From: Calditrichota bacterium
GTDB lineage: Bacteria > Calditrichota > Calditrichia > Calditrichales > Calditrichaceae
Reading direction: 5' to 3'
NCBI GenBank assembly: GCA_024278715.1
Contig: JAJRSN010000056.1
Span: 1 to 10,138 of the forward strand
DNA: 10,138 bases
Every line of letters starts with the position of its first letter. Within the stretch, counting starts at the first letter, position 1. The translations under genes and the position numbers were made by a program. The notes beneath the pieces were generated by a model. It ran no database searches. It was not told where the DNA came from and worked only from the letters and a program-made list of their open reading frames with translations. This document shows positions 1-7,800 of the stretch, piece after piece.

Positions 1-558
1 ACCAACATGGCATATCGCAAAAAAGTCTATCAGGAAATCGGAGGATTCGGGCGTTACAAAAAACACATTTCCGGAGACGATGATCTGTTTTTAACTCTTG
101 TTCGCGAGGCAAAACGCTACAAAATCAAATACGCAATCGACGGGAAAACGCATGTTTTCAACAACCCGCCGCGGTTGTGGTCAAAATTTTTGCATCAACG
201 GATGCGCTATGCCAGCAAGGGATTCGATTATCCTTTTCGGATGACTTTCGGGTTGACGCTATACTATCTTTTTAATCTGCTGCTTGTCGCCAAAACCGGC
301 TATTATCTTTTTTCCTTAACCGTGCCCGCAAATCTTTTGATTGTGTGGGTTTTGAAAATGCTGTCCGAATTCATTTTTATCAACCGCGCTGCCACTGTTC
401 TGGAAGACAGGCGGTCAATTTGGGTTTTTCCGTTCGCCGCGCTGTTACATCCTTTTTACGTGGTTGTATTCGGAGCGATAGGACAGTTGGGCTATTTCCG
501 CTGGGCAGAGCAGGAAGTCGAAGCCGCCGTTCAAAAGCCGGCGATAGAAAAAGAGTGA
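1..558 (+). CDS. Family 2 glycosyltransferase, C-terminal part (5' end outside window)
   Basis: The frame is open to the window edge, and the first in-frame ATG (position 7) lies inside a conserved segment, so this is a truncated CDS rather than a short gene. The visible part starts at the T-N-M-A-Y-R / IGGF block that follows the catalytic core in processive-type GT2 enzymes. An acidic SGDDD motif follows (about residues 22-26 from that Met), then a QRMRY motif (64-68) where relatives carry QxxRW, and then three or four hydrophobic segments (about 80-160) that anchor it in the inner membrane. Enzymes of this kind transfer a sugar from a nucleotide-sugar to a lipid or polysaccharide acceptor on the cytoplasmic face. 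The next gene, 9 bp downstream, has the same block order and looks like a paralogue, so the two probably work in one cell-surface glycan pathway. Substrate unknown. The Tyr in place of the motif Trp is unusual but not certainly inactivating. Confidence 0.85.
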   Translation, partial: TNMAYRKKVYQEIGGFGRYKKHISGDDDLFLTLVREAKRYKIKYAIDGKTHVFNNPPRLWSKFLHQRMRYASKGFDYPFRMTFGLTLYYLFNLLLVAKTGYYLFSLTVPANLLIVWVLKMLSEFIFINRAATVLEDRRSIWVFPFAALLHPFYVVVFGAIGQLGYFRWAEQEVEAAVQKPAIEKE

Positions 559-567
559 CCCGTTGTT

Positions 568-1698
568 ATGGATGCCGTCTTGTTTATCACTTTGATTTTT
601 GCGATTCTTTATCTTACGATTGCCTTAATACTTCTCGCTTTTCCGCAACCGAAAGCGCAAAAAATCAAGCCGCGCATGAGGGTAGCAGTGCTGATAGCCA
701 TGCGCAATGAGCAGGAATACATTGGCGATTGTCTGACTTCCCTGTCACGACAGGATTACGATCCCGAGTTTTTTGATGTTTTTATTTTAGACGATCGCTC
801 CGCCGACCGATCGCCGGAAATCGCCCGAGAATTTACCGGACGATTTTCCAATTTTCATCTGATTTCGGTTAAAAACGAGCTGCCCGGATTAAAGGGGAAA
901 ATGAATGTTCTGGCTCAGGGACTTAAGCAAATTGATCATGAACTGGTTTTGATCACCGACGCAGATTGCGTGGCGCCCAAGACATGGATTTCCCGAATGG
1001 TAAGCTATTTTTCGCCGGAAGTGGGAATGGCGGGCGCGCTGACCGTTCTGTACCCATTCGATGAATCAGCCGTTTCTAATCCGCAAAAAAACCTTTTTGC
1101 CAAGGTGCAGGCGTTGGACTGGATTTTTCTGCAAACACTGGCTTCAGCAAACAGTAACGCCGGCAAACCGATCACTATTCTGGGAAATAACTTTGCCTTT
1201 CGCAAAGAAACCTACGAACAGGTGGGCGGATTTGAAGCCGTCGGTTTTTCGGTTACCGAAGATTTTGCCTTGATGGAAGCCGTCCGCAAAAAGACCTCAT
1301 GGAAGATCATTCACACCCTTGACCCGGAAAACAGCATCTACAGCCACCCTTCACCGGATTTGCGCAGTTTTTTCCGCCAACGCTACCGCTGGATAAAAGG
1401 CGGCAAAAGCGTACGTCCTTGGGGACTTTTTATTTTAAGCTTTTCGGTGATTACTCATCTGCTTATTTTGGTAAGCTCGTTGCTTTCGATTGCCAATCTT
1501 TTTACGGTTCTGTCGCTGTTTATTTTATTAACGACCGATTTCGCAATTTTAACCGCCCCCTTAAAAAAATTACGATTGGTTGCTCTTTTAAAGCACTTTA
1601 TCTGGTTTGAACTCTTTTATTTTGCTTATCTTCTGGTGTTCGGAGTGTTCTTCTTTTTGCCGCTAAAGGTCAGGTGGAAGGGAAGAAATCTTTCATAA
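568..1698 (+). CDS. Membrane-bound family 2 glycosyltransferase
   Basis: A complete 376-residue GT2 enzyme. It has an N-terminal membrane helix (about 3-25) and a cytoplasmic GT-A domain. Within that domain are the nucleotide-sugar-binding start (RVAVLIAMRNE, 38-48), DD at 75-76, the metal-binding TDAD (130-133), the catalytic-base motif TED (230-232) and the QRYRW motif (271-275). Two to three C-terminal hydrophobic stretches (about 284-366) follow. This motif order is that of hyaluronan/cellulose-synthase-like processive or single-addition transferases in the inner membrane. The ATG at 568 is 9 bp after the preceding stop, with only a weak AAAGAG upstream, so translational coupling with the upstream transferase is likely. 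The 3' end overlaps the stop of the convergent TPR-SLH gene by 6 bp, and no terminator hairpin is visible there. Sugar and acceptor cannot be told from sequence. Confidence 0.9.
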   Translation: MDAVLFITLIFAILYLTIALILLAFPQPKAQKIKPRMRVAVLIAMRNEQEYIGDCLTSLSRQDYDPEFFDVFILDDRSADRSPEIAREFTGRFSNFHLISVKNELPGLKGKMNVLAQGLKQIDHELVLITDADCVAPKTWISRMVSYFSPEVGMAGALTVLYPFDESAVSNPQKNLFAKVQALDWIFLQTLASANSNAGKPITILGNNFAFRKETYEQVGGFEAVGFSVTEDFALMEAVRKKTSWKIIHTLDPENSIYSHPSPDLRSFFRQRYRWIKGGKSVRPWGLFILSFSVITHLLILVSSLLSIANLFTVLSLFILLTTDFAILTAPLKKLRLVALLKHFIWFELFYFAYLLVFGVFFFLPLKVRWKGRNLS

Positions 1699-2790
1699 TT
1701 CGATTAATCTGAGCAGCGCCTTTAAAGCCGCTTCCCCGCTGATTCTCTTCTTAAGATCAAATGTTTTTCCCGGAACCGTCAATAAATTTGTCTGTTTTAC
1801 AAATACAGCCGCCCGGTATGCCGGATGATGCCGCGGAACATCCTCAAACACAGAGGTTTGATTTGAGGCGGCGCTTTTCGGCGTGGGCGTTTTGCCGTTA
1901 TGCGCGATAAACAATCTTTCCAGAACCAAGGCAAACTCGCCTCTTGTTACCGGATCATTCGGTCGGAACATGCGATCCGGATAGCTCCACATTAAGCGAT
2001 TTAAAAGCACATATCGAACAGCCGAATAATTAGCGTCGTTTTTGTCCAAATCGCTTAATGAATCAACCGATATATCAGGATAAAACGCGAGTATTGATTG
2101 CGGTAAAGGATAACGGATAAAATCGTCCGGTATTAAAGCGTCGATTAACACGGCAAGGTCAAGCCTGGTGATTACGTTCTTCAGCCCGATTTCTCGAACA
2201 GAGGCAGGGAGGTTTTCTAATATTTTCTTTTTCTTTTCAATTTTGGCGAGCAATTTTTTAGCTTCTTCGTTTCGCGGATTAAGAGCGAGCAAAGCAGCGA
2301 TCTCTTTTTTCGCCGTTTCAAATTTATTCAGCCGAAAAGCGGCTACAGCCAGGTTAAAGCGTATTGAATTTGCGAAAGATTCTGATTTTTTAACTTCCGC
2401 GCTTTTTCTGAGGGTCAGTAATTTTTCAAATGCCAATTCGTACTCGCCGCGCAATATCAAAAGTTTTGCTTCGGTTATTTTTAGCGGCAAACTTTCCGGG
2501 GTAATCTTTAAAGCCTTTTGCAAATAGAAATCGGCTAAATCCGATTGCCCGCGCTGCAAATAAATTCGGGCAATCCCGTTAAGAGCGGGGACAAAACCGG
2601 GATTATCTTCCAATGCTTTATTAAAATAAATTTCAGCCTGCACAAGTTCTTTTTGCTCCAGCAATTGTTTGCCTTTTAAAAAGTACCGGAGGTAGGTAAT
2701 CCGCTTATTTTCCGAGGCGATTTTGTTAGAAATACCGCATCCGAGTAACAGCGCAAAAACGATAAACAGTAAAATTTTTTGATTTTTCAT
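1693..2790 (-). CDS. TPR-repeat lipoprotein with C-terminal S-layer homology (SLH) domains
   Basis: A 365-residue exported lipoprotein. It has a short basic start, a hydrophobic core and the lipobox LLGC with the lipidated Cys at 18. Three to four TPR-like helical hairpins (about 32-176) are followed by a charged linker (183-192). The C-terminal half resembles SLH modules: a partial one near 205-224, a clear one at 237-293 (YPDI..., then SYPDRMFRPNDPVTRGEFA) and a degenerate third at 314-363 (VFEDVP...). SLH domains usually bind peptidoglycan or its polymers and TPRs bind proteins, so this may be a periplasmic or outer-membrane scaffold tied to the wall; that role is inferred. I chose the ATG at 2790 because it gives a textbook lipoprotein signal. 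An in-frame ATG five codons earlier (2805) is possible. The longer open frame back to 2928 reads through the tRNA gene and is not protein. No strong Shine-Dalgarno is visible. Confidence 0.87.
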   Translation of the reverse strand: MKNQKILLFIVFALLLGCGISNKIASENKRITYLRYFLKGKQLLEQKELVQAEIYFNKALEDNPGFVPALNGIARIYLQRGQSDLADFYLQKALKITPESLPLKITEAKLLILRGEYELAFEKLLTLRKSAEVKKSESFANSIRFNLAVAAFRLNKFETAKKEIAALLALNPRNEEAKKLLAKIEKKKKILENLPASVREIGLKNVITRLDLAVLIDALIPDDFIRYPLPQSILAFYPDISVDSLSDLDKNDANYSAVRYVLLNRLMWSYPDRMFRPNDPVTRGEFALVLERLFIAHNGKTPTPKSAASNQTSVFEDVPRHHPAYRAAVFVKQTNLLTVPGKTFDLKKRISGEAALKALLRLIEL

Positions 2791-2850
2791 AATGCCTGAA
2801 TTCATTAAATTACGAGTGAAGAAAATAAAGAAATAAACGGGTAAGGCGCA

Positions 2851-2856
2851 ATTATA
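2851..2856 (-). promoter_or_regulatory. Possible -10 element for the TPR-SLH lipoprotein gene
   Basis: On the minus strand this is a perfect TATAAT, 28 bp past the tRNA 3' end and about 60 bp before the ATG at 2790. No good -35 hexamer lies 17 bp upstream, where the sequence is T-rich. Transcription could alternatively continue from the tRNA promoter. Confidence 0.35.
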
Positions 2857-2878
2857 AAAAGGGACAAAAATTAAAAAG

Positions 2879-2950
2879 AGCGGGAGACGGGAGTCGAACC
2901 CGCAACGTCCAGCTTGGGAAGCTGGCATTCTACCGCTGAATTACTCCCGC
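2879..2950 (-). tRNA. tRNA-Gly (anticodon CCC)
   Basis: Read on the minus strand, the 72 bases fold as a full cloverleaf. The acceptor stem GCGGGAG pairs with CTCCCGC. The D arm has the stem ATTC/GAAT. The anticodon stem CCAGC/GCTGG encloses the loop TTCCCAA, giving anticodon CCC at positions 34-36. The T arm GCGGG-TTCGACT-CCCGT has one G-U pair, and the discriminator is U. The 3' CCA is not encoded (the next bases are CTT), so it must be added after transcription. It decodes GGG glycine codons. The gene has its own promoter 37 bp upstream and lies between two minus-strand lipoprotein genes. A T-run directly after the 3' end may help termination or processing. Confidence 0.96.
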
Positions 2951-2963
2951 TTTTTGAAAAGAT

Positions 2964-2992
2964 AATTTAGAAGTAATTTCTATTTTTGTCAA
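2964..2992 (-). promoter_or_regulatory. Sigma-70-type promoter of tRNA-Gly
   Basis: On the minus strand a perfect -35 TTGACA (2992-2987) is followed by exactly 17 bp and then a -10 TAAATT (2969-2964). The predicted transcription start near 2957 leaves a leader of about 7 nt before the tRNA 5' end at 2950, a common arrangement for tRNA genes. Confidence 0.75.
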
Positions 2993-3028
2993 GAATTTCG
3001 CCCCGGCTGCGGACAAGCTGTTTTTATT

Positions 3029-4033
3029 TTAATGATAGCGAATTACATATTCCGCGACGCGATCCAATTCATCATCGGAAAGCAGCAGCAAAGCGTCGGG
3101 GTTTTCCCTTGCTACGATTTCATAATAAAAAAATTCTTTGAAATAACCGTCGTTGATTATTTTTTTAATATGTCCCATTTCTTTGTTGCCCGCTATTAAA
3201 GAAATAACTGCTTCGGCTTCTTCGGTCATGTTAAAGGCATAATCGTCGGGCGACGCTCCGATCATTGATTCCGCGTATCCGGGTTCGTATTTCCAAAGCG
3301 CCTTTACCAGAGCATACCCCGTCCATTCCGGTTTGAATTTAACAATTACCCGATTTCCCTTTTTGGCTAATTTGTACTGAGGATTAAATTTCCATTCGTG
3401 CCAGGGAATTCCGATTTTGCCGCGATAATATTTCAAAGTATTGAGCAAATCGGGGTGATTTCTGTTTAAAACATGGGCTTTGGTAATCGTGTTTAGCGCT
3501 TCCACCCTGTCGCCTGTTTTCCAGTATGTATCAGCCAAAAACCAATAAGCTGTGTAACTGATCGGATTTTTTTCAATCGCCCGTTGAAAATACACTCGGG
3601 CGCTGTCATATTTTTCCTGATTAAAAAAGACGTCTCCTATCAGGATTAAAGCATAAGCATAATCGGGCTTCATTTTATGCAATTGTTTATAATAGGTAAG
3701 CGCCTGATCGAATTCGTTATCCTTAAATTTTTCTTCTCCTTTATTTAATATTTCCGATTCTTCCCGGGTTAGTTCGTACTTATTTAGTATGAATCCATCC
3801 TTATTTTTTACCCGATAATTTTGATTGCTTAAAACCGCGGGCGCGGAACCGGAATCGGGAAACTCCTCTTTCAAAACATCCAAAGTGTAAACAATTTTCG
3901 ATTTGCCCATAATATCGATAATTTCTTCGGGCGTGTGCAGTGTTTCTTTCGGACTGAACGACTGCAATCCCTTGCGAGCCGAACAGGAAACAAACAAACC
4001 TACGACAATCAGGAAAATAATGTTACGAATCAT
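3029..4033 (-). CDS. TPR-repeat lipoprotein of unknown function
   Basis: A 334-residue exported lipoprotein. A hydrophobic signal (5-14) ends in the lipobox LFVSC with Cys at 17. A poorly conserved linker (20-90) is followed by three TPR-type hairpins (about 91-124, 125-158 and 159-192, with conserved-looking ALxYY, IGDVFFNQEKYDSA and WFLADTYWKTGD stretches). A C-terminal region of about 140 residues (about 195-334) is rich in Trp, Tyr and acidic residues and matches no family I can name. TPRs suggest a protein-binding role in the periplasm or at the outer membrane. The ATG at 4033 is supported by a good Shine-Dalgarno (AAGGGG, 6 bp upstream) and by the signal it creates. It runs in the same direction as the tRNA and TPR-SLH genes. 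It may be functionally linked to the second TPR lipoprotein, but the tRNA between them argues against a simple operon. Confidence 0.88.
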   Translation of the reverse strand: MIRNIIFLIVVGLFVSCSARKGLQSFSPKETLHTPEEIIDIMGKSKIVYTLDVLKEEFPDSGSAPAVLSNQNYRVKNKDGFILNKYELTREESEILNKGEEKFKDNEFDQALTYYKQLHKMKPDYAYALILIGDVFFNQEKYDSARVYFQRAIEKNPISYTAYWFLADTYWKTGDRVEALNTITKAHVLNRNHPDLLNTLKYYRGKIGIPWHEWKFNPQYKLAKKGNRVIVKFKPEWTGYALVKALWKYEPGYAESMIGASPDDYAFNMTEEAEAVISLIAGNKEMGHIKKIINDGYFKEFFYYEIVARENPDALLLLSDDELDRVAEYVIRYH

Positions 4034-4107
4034 TGCTTACCCCTTTTGATTTTTAAATCTTCGGCTAAATCGGAGAACTCGGGAATTCTTTAATATTTTT
4101 CGGGACA

Positions 4108-4136
4108 ATCTTAATCGGTAATAGTTCATTGATCAA
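4108..4136 (-). promoter_or_regulatory. Candidate promoter for the TPR lipoprotein gene
   Basis: On the minus strand TTGATC (4136-4131), a 17-bp spacer and TAAGAT (4113-4108) form a four-of-six plus four-of-six match to the sigma-70 consensus. The predicted start near 4101 gives a leader of about 67 nt before the ATG at 4033. Confidence 0.42.
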
Positions 4137-4307
4137 AATAAGACAATTAGAATTAACCGTTATGTCAATTTAATCACAATTTTTACGATTGCAATTACGA
4201 TTTATGAGTTATGATTCGGTTAATAGATTAACACCTAAATTCTTACTCTTTTTCGCCAATTCGTTAAGCGTTAATGGTGTAAGCGGTCTGGCTTCTGGTT
4301 ACAAATC

Positions 4308-4342
4308 ACTTGTCTCTTGTTCCTTGTGCCCTGTGCCTTGCG
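4308..4342. repeat. Heptanucleotide tandem repeat, family A (about NCTTGTS)
   Basis: Five consecutive 7-base units can be read: acttgtc, tcttgtt, ccttgtg, ccctgtg and ccttgcg. They drift in sequence but hold a strict period of 7. The preceding tctggct/tctggtt (from about 4287) may be two further diverged units. Confidence 0.7.
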
Positions 4343-4372
4343 TGTAAGGGTTAAGCGGCTTTTACGGTAATC

Positions 4373-4400
4373 GTAATGCGTAATGAGTAATGAGTTATCA
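4373..4400. repeat. Heptanucleotide tandem repeat, family B (gtaatga)
   Basis: Four 7-base units in a row: gtaatgc, gtaatga, gtaatga and a diverged gttatca. The motif differs from families A and C, but the period is the same. Confidence 0.7.
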
Positions 4401-4493
4401 TCACCATCGCTCAAAAGTTTAACTCATTCAATCAAATTATTTTTTAGAGAAGAAAAAAGCATTTCCCTATTTAACAACAAACATTTTATTATC

Positions 4494-4549
4494 TTCTGCT
4501 TACTGCCTACTGCTCTCTGCCCTCTGCTCTATGCTCTATGCTCTATGCT
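4494..4549. repeat. Heptanucleotide tandem repeat, family C (about YTMTGCY)
   Basis: Eight 7-base units run without a break: ttctgct, tactgcc, tactgct, ctctgcc, ctctgct, then ctatgct three times. Substitutions accumulate by position while the period stays exact. The plus strand is strongly pyrimidine-rich. Confidence 0.85.
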
Positions 4550-4558
4550 TTCTTCTTT

Positions 4559-4600
4559 TTCATTTTTCATTTGTCTTACTCATCACGCATCACGACCTTG
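4559..4600. repeat. Diverged heptanucleotide units (ttcattt, catcacg)
   Basis: The 7-base register continues past family C. Two ttcattt units lie at 4559-4572 and two catcacg units at 4581-4594, with spacer heptads between and after them leading into the octamer array. Confidence 0.55.
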
Positions 4601-4664
4601 TCCCTTCGTCCCTCCGTCTCTTCGTCCCGACATCCCTTCGTCCCTTCGTCCCTTCGTCCCTTCG
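4601..4664. repeat. Octanucleotide tandem repeat (tcccttcg)
   Basis: Eight 8-base units: tcccttcg, tccctccg, tctcttcg and tcccgaca, followed by four identical tcccttcg copies (4633-4664). The homogeneous block at the right end suggests the most recent expansion. Confidence 0.9.
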
Positions 4665-4691
4665 TCACCTTTGTCACCTTTGTCACCTTTG
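4665..4691. repeat. Nonanucleotide tandem repeat (tcacctttg)
   Basis: Three perfect 9-base units follow the octamer block directly, then a diverged partial unit (tcgccctg). The 9-mer resembles the octamer with one base added (tc-c-ctt-g core), so one family may have arisen from the other. Confidence 0.88.
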
Positions 4692-4708
4692 TCGCCCTGC
4701 CCGGTCGT

Positions 4709-4737
4709 TTGACTATACATCCCCATTCCCATATATT
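4709..4737 (+). promoter_or_regulatory. Sigma-70-type promoter of the propeller sensor kinase
   Basis: TTGACT (4709-4714), exactly 17 bp, then TATATT (4732-4737) make a strong sigma-70-like promoter. Predicted transcription start is near 4744, giving a leader of about 64 nt. It begins about 17 bp after the tandem repeats end, so the repeats sit directly upstream of the -35. Its position also supports translation starting at 4808 rather than anywhere upstream. Confidence 0.68.
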
Positions 4738-4807
4738 ACTTTTATCTTATTGGTATTCCGTAACCTTGCAGCGAAATCATCAATCATACAATTTTCGGAG
4801 ATGCTTT

Positions 4808-7800
4808 ATGCATCGAGCGGCACTAATCTTTTCAATCCTATTTTTCTCAATTCTGCAAACACACGCTGATCATCGCAAAAATATTACCTTTGAGCATCTT
4901 ACCGCGGATGATGGTCTTGCGCAGAACAATATTCAATCCATTTTACAGGATAAGACCGGTTTTATGTGGTTTGGCACTCAGGACGGATTGTCAAGATACG
5001 ACGGTTATTCTTTTTTGAATTATACGCACGACCCCGCGGACAGCAATTCGGTTTCCAATAATTCCGTTTTTTCAATATTTGAAGATGAAACATCGCTTTG
5101 GATAGGAAACGCCGGTGACCTTAATATTTTGAATAAACTTAACGGTTCATTCTCCAAATTACCCGTAAAAGGGGTAACTAATATCGTCCGCGATTCTTCG
5201 GGCGTTTATTGGATAGGCAGCCTGCTAAACGGACTTTATGCGTATAATCCGGCGAATGATTCTCTATTTCGTTATACTCCGAAAAACAGCGCTCTTAGCT
5301 GCGACCGTATTTTTTGTCTGTATAAGGACAAAAACGGAAATATCTGGATCGGCACTCAGTTCGGCGGTTTAAACTTGCTGAAAAGAGAGAACGGGAAAAT
5401 ATCATTTACCAATTTTACCCACGACCCGCAAAATCCTTACTCAATCAGTTCCAACACAATCGCCTCTATCTGTCAGGATAGCAGCGGCAATTATTGGCTT
5501 GGAACAGACGGTCGGGGACTTAATCGATTAGACAAATCCGGAAAATTCACAAATTTTGTTCACGATCCCAAAGACAAAAACAGTCTGCCCGGAAATAAGA
5601 TTTATTCAATTGTTTACGATCACTATTCAAAATCTTTGTGGATCGGCACCTATAACAACGGACTTTCACGTCTTTCACAGGACGAAAACGGTAAGTTTAT
5701 TTTTACCAATTATCGGCACGATCCTACCGATCCCAACAGTTTAAGCAACAACTTTATTAATCAGTTGTATCTGGATAAAAACAGGACATTGTGGATAGGA
5801 ACTTCCGGGAACGGCGTTGATAGGCTTTCTTTACCGAAAATCAATTTCCGCAAATACTCACGCGAAAACGGTAATCCTTCGAGTTTATCCGGAAATAATG
5901 TGTGGTCGTTCGTTCAGAATTCGGACGGGAAAATTTGGGTAGGAACCAACAGGGGCGTTTCATGTCTGAAAAAAAGAACCACTTCGGGCGCCCGGTTCGT
6001 CAATTACAATTTTTTTGAGGCGGAAGATCCCGGAAAACATTTTCAGGTAAGAAAACTGCTCAAAGGGAAAAACGGCTTTCTGTGGTTGGGGATTCTCGGT
6101 AAAGGACTGGCTGAATTCAATTACAACACCGGACAAATTCGTTTTTTCCCCGAAATCACAGAAAGTCTGAGAATTCCGGCTCAATTTCTTTATACAATTT
6201 GCGACGATCAATCGGGCAACCTATGGTTGGGCGGCAACGGCACCGGTCTTTCCGGATACGATAAAAAATCAGGTAAATATTATTATCTAAACCTTTTTCG
6301 GGACGCCTTTACCGATTCTTTGCATAAAGGGTGGGTTTGCGTCATCCATCGGGACGGCAAAGGGATTTTATGGTTGGGAACCTGGAATGAAGGGCTTGCA
6401 AGATACAATCCCCAAAACAGATCGATCCGCTTTTTTATCCGCCGGAAAGATGATCCCCAAAGCATTAACAATAACGGCGTTCTTTCCATTCACGAATCAA
6501 AAAGAGATCCAGATATTCTATGGCTGGGAACCTACGGAGGCGGATTAAACCGTTTTGACAAGCGAACTCAGACCTTTTCGCACATTACGGTAAAAGAGGG
6601 ATTGCCCAATAATGTAATTTACGGGATTATTGAAGATGACCACAATAACCTTTGGCTTAGCACCAACAAAGGGCTGGCAATGTACAACCCCGAAAACGGG
6701 GCTGTAAAAATTTACACGCAAAAGGACGGATTAATCGGCAACGAATTCAACATGGGGGCTTATTTCAAAAGCCGTGAAGGCGAAGTCTTTTTCGGCGGGA
6801 ACAACGGCTTTATTAGCTTTTTTCCCGAAGCAGTGATTAACCCCTATCCCCCGGAAATTGTTTTTACATCATTTAAACGGTACGGCAAAGAAATTCATTC
6901 CGGAACATTTTTAAACAGCCTTAAAAAAATAGAAATACCCTATTACAAGCGCAATGTTTTTTCTTTTGAGTTTGTTGCGCTGCATTATAAAGACAGTAAA
7001 AAAAACGTCTATGCCTATAAAATGGAAGGCTTTGATCCGGACTGGGTTTATTGCGGGACCAACCGCGAAGCAATTTACATGAATCTTGATCCCGGCAAAT
7101 ACACCTTCCGCGTCAAAGCCGCCAATTGTGACGGGATATGGAACGAAAGTGGAATTTTCATGGACGTGATTATTTTGCCGCCTTTCTGGAGAACCCATTG
7201 GTTCATTACGCTAAGCGGAATAATGATTTTTATGACGCTATTTCTGGCGCATCGTCTGCGGCTTAAACAAATGATCCGTTTGGAACGAGCCAAAGCGGAA
7301 GAACGTGAAAAAATACGCCGTAAAATGGCAACCGATTTTCACGACGAATTAGGACACCGGGTCATTAAAATTTCCTTATTATCGAAAATGCTTTCTTCCC
7401 GCCTAAATAAAAATAAGCCCGCGATAAAGCAGTATCTGGAACAGATGCAGGAAAACGCCGACAATCTTTTTGAAGAAATGAAAAATTTTGTATGGGAATT
7501 GGATCCGCAAAAGGATACAGTTTACGATTTAATGAGTCAGTTGAAAAATTTCAGCAGCAAATTATTCGATAATACCGATATCGCTTTTCAGATCGAAGGA
7601 TTAACCTCTCAACTCGAAGAATTAAAATTGCCCGGAGAATGGCGGCAGAATCTGTTACGAATTTTCAAGGAAGGGATGACAAACATCCTGAAACATGCGG
7701 ACGGTTGCACAGCGGTTTCACTAATCATAGTCTGCCGCGATAATCAACTGCAAATCAAACTGGAAGACGACGGCACCGGATTTAATCCGCAACATTCCAC

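Larger units (their letters stand above)
4034..4807. other. 774-bp divergent intergenic region dominated by short tandem repeats
   Basis: The region lies between two divergently transcribed genes. From about 4034 to 4180 it is AT-rich, with a candidate minus-strand promoter. From about 4290 to 4700 it is a patchwork of tandem repeats whose unit length steps from 7 to 8 to 9 bases, listed separately. Next come a good plus-strand promoter (4709-4737) and the kinase leader. Open frames across the repeats exist in all plus frames but translate to low-complexity strings and show no coding signature. No RNA gene was recognised. Confidence 0.8.

Noticed and set aside
345..710. Open frame overlapping the two glycosyltransferases
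   Set aside because: It is out of frame with two well-supported GT2 genes and shows no domain or start signal.
1690..1700. Terminator between the convergent genes
   Set aside because: The stop codons overlap by 6 bp and no stem with a T-run is visible on either side.
2168..2527. Plus-strand open frame antisense to the TPR-SLH gene
   Set aside because: Composition follows from the opposite coding strand (runs of Phe from Lys codons), and no ribosome site or motif is present.
4152..4175. TTGACA on the minus strand upstream of the TPR lipoprotein gene
   Set aside because: The hexamer is perfect, but no -10 lies 16-18 bp downstream. The TTGATC/TAAGAT pair closer to the gene fits better.
4287..4700. 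CRISPR array
   Set aside because: The units are only 7-9 bases, directly adjoining, with no 20-40 base repeats, no unique spacers and no cas genes nearby.
4383..4869. Two plus-strand open frames over the repeats (4383-4712 and 4531-4869)
   Set aside because: They translate to low-complexity strings (SLRPFVPSS, HLCHLCHLC) forced by the tandem repeats, have no ribosome site, and overlap the promoter and start of the kinase gene.
6911..7293. Minus-strand open frames inside the kinase gene
   Set aside because: They lie entirely within a long gene with clear domain structure and have no supporting signals.
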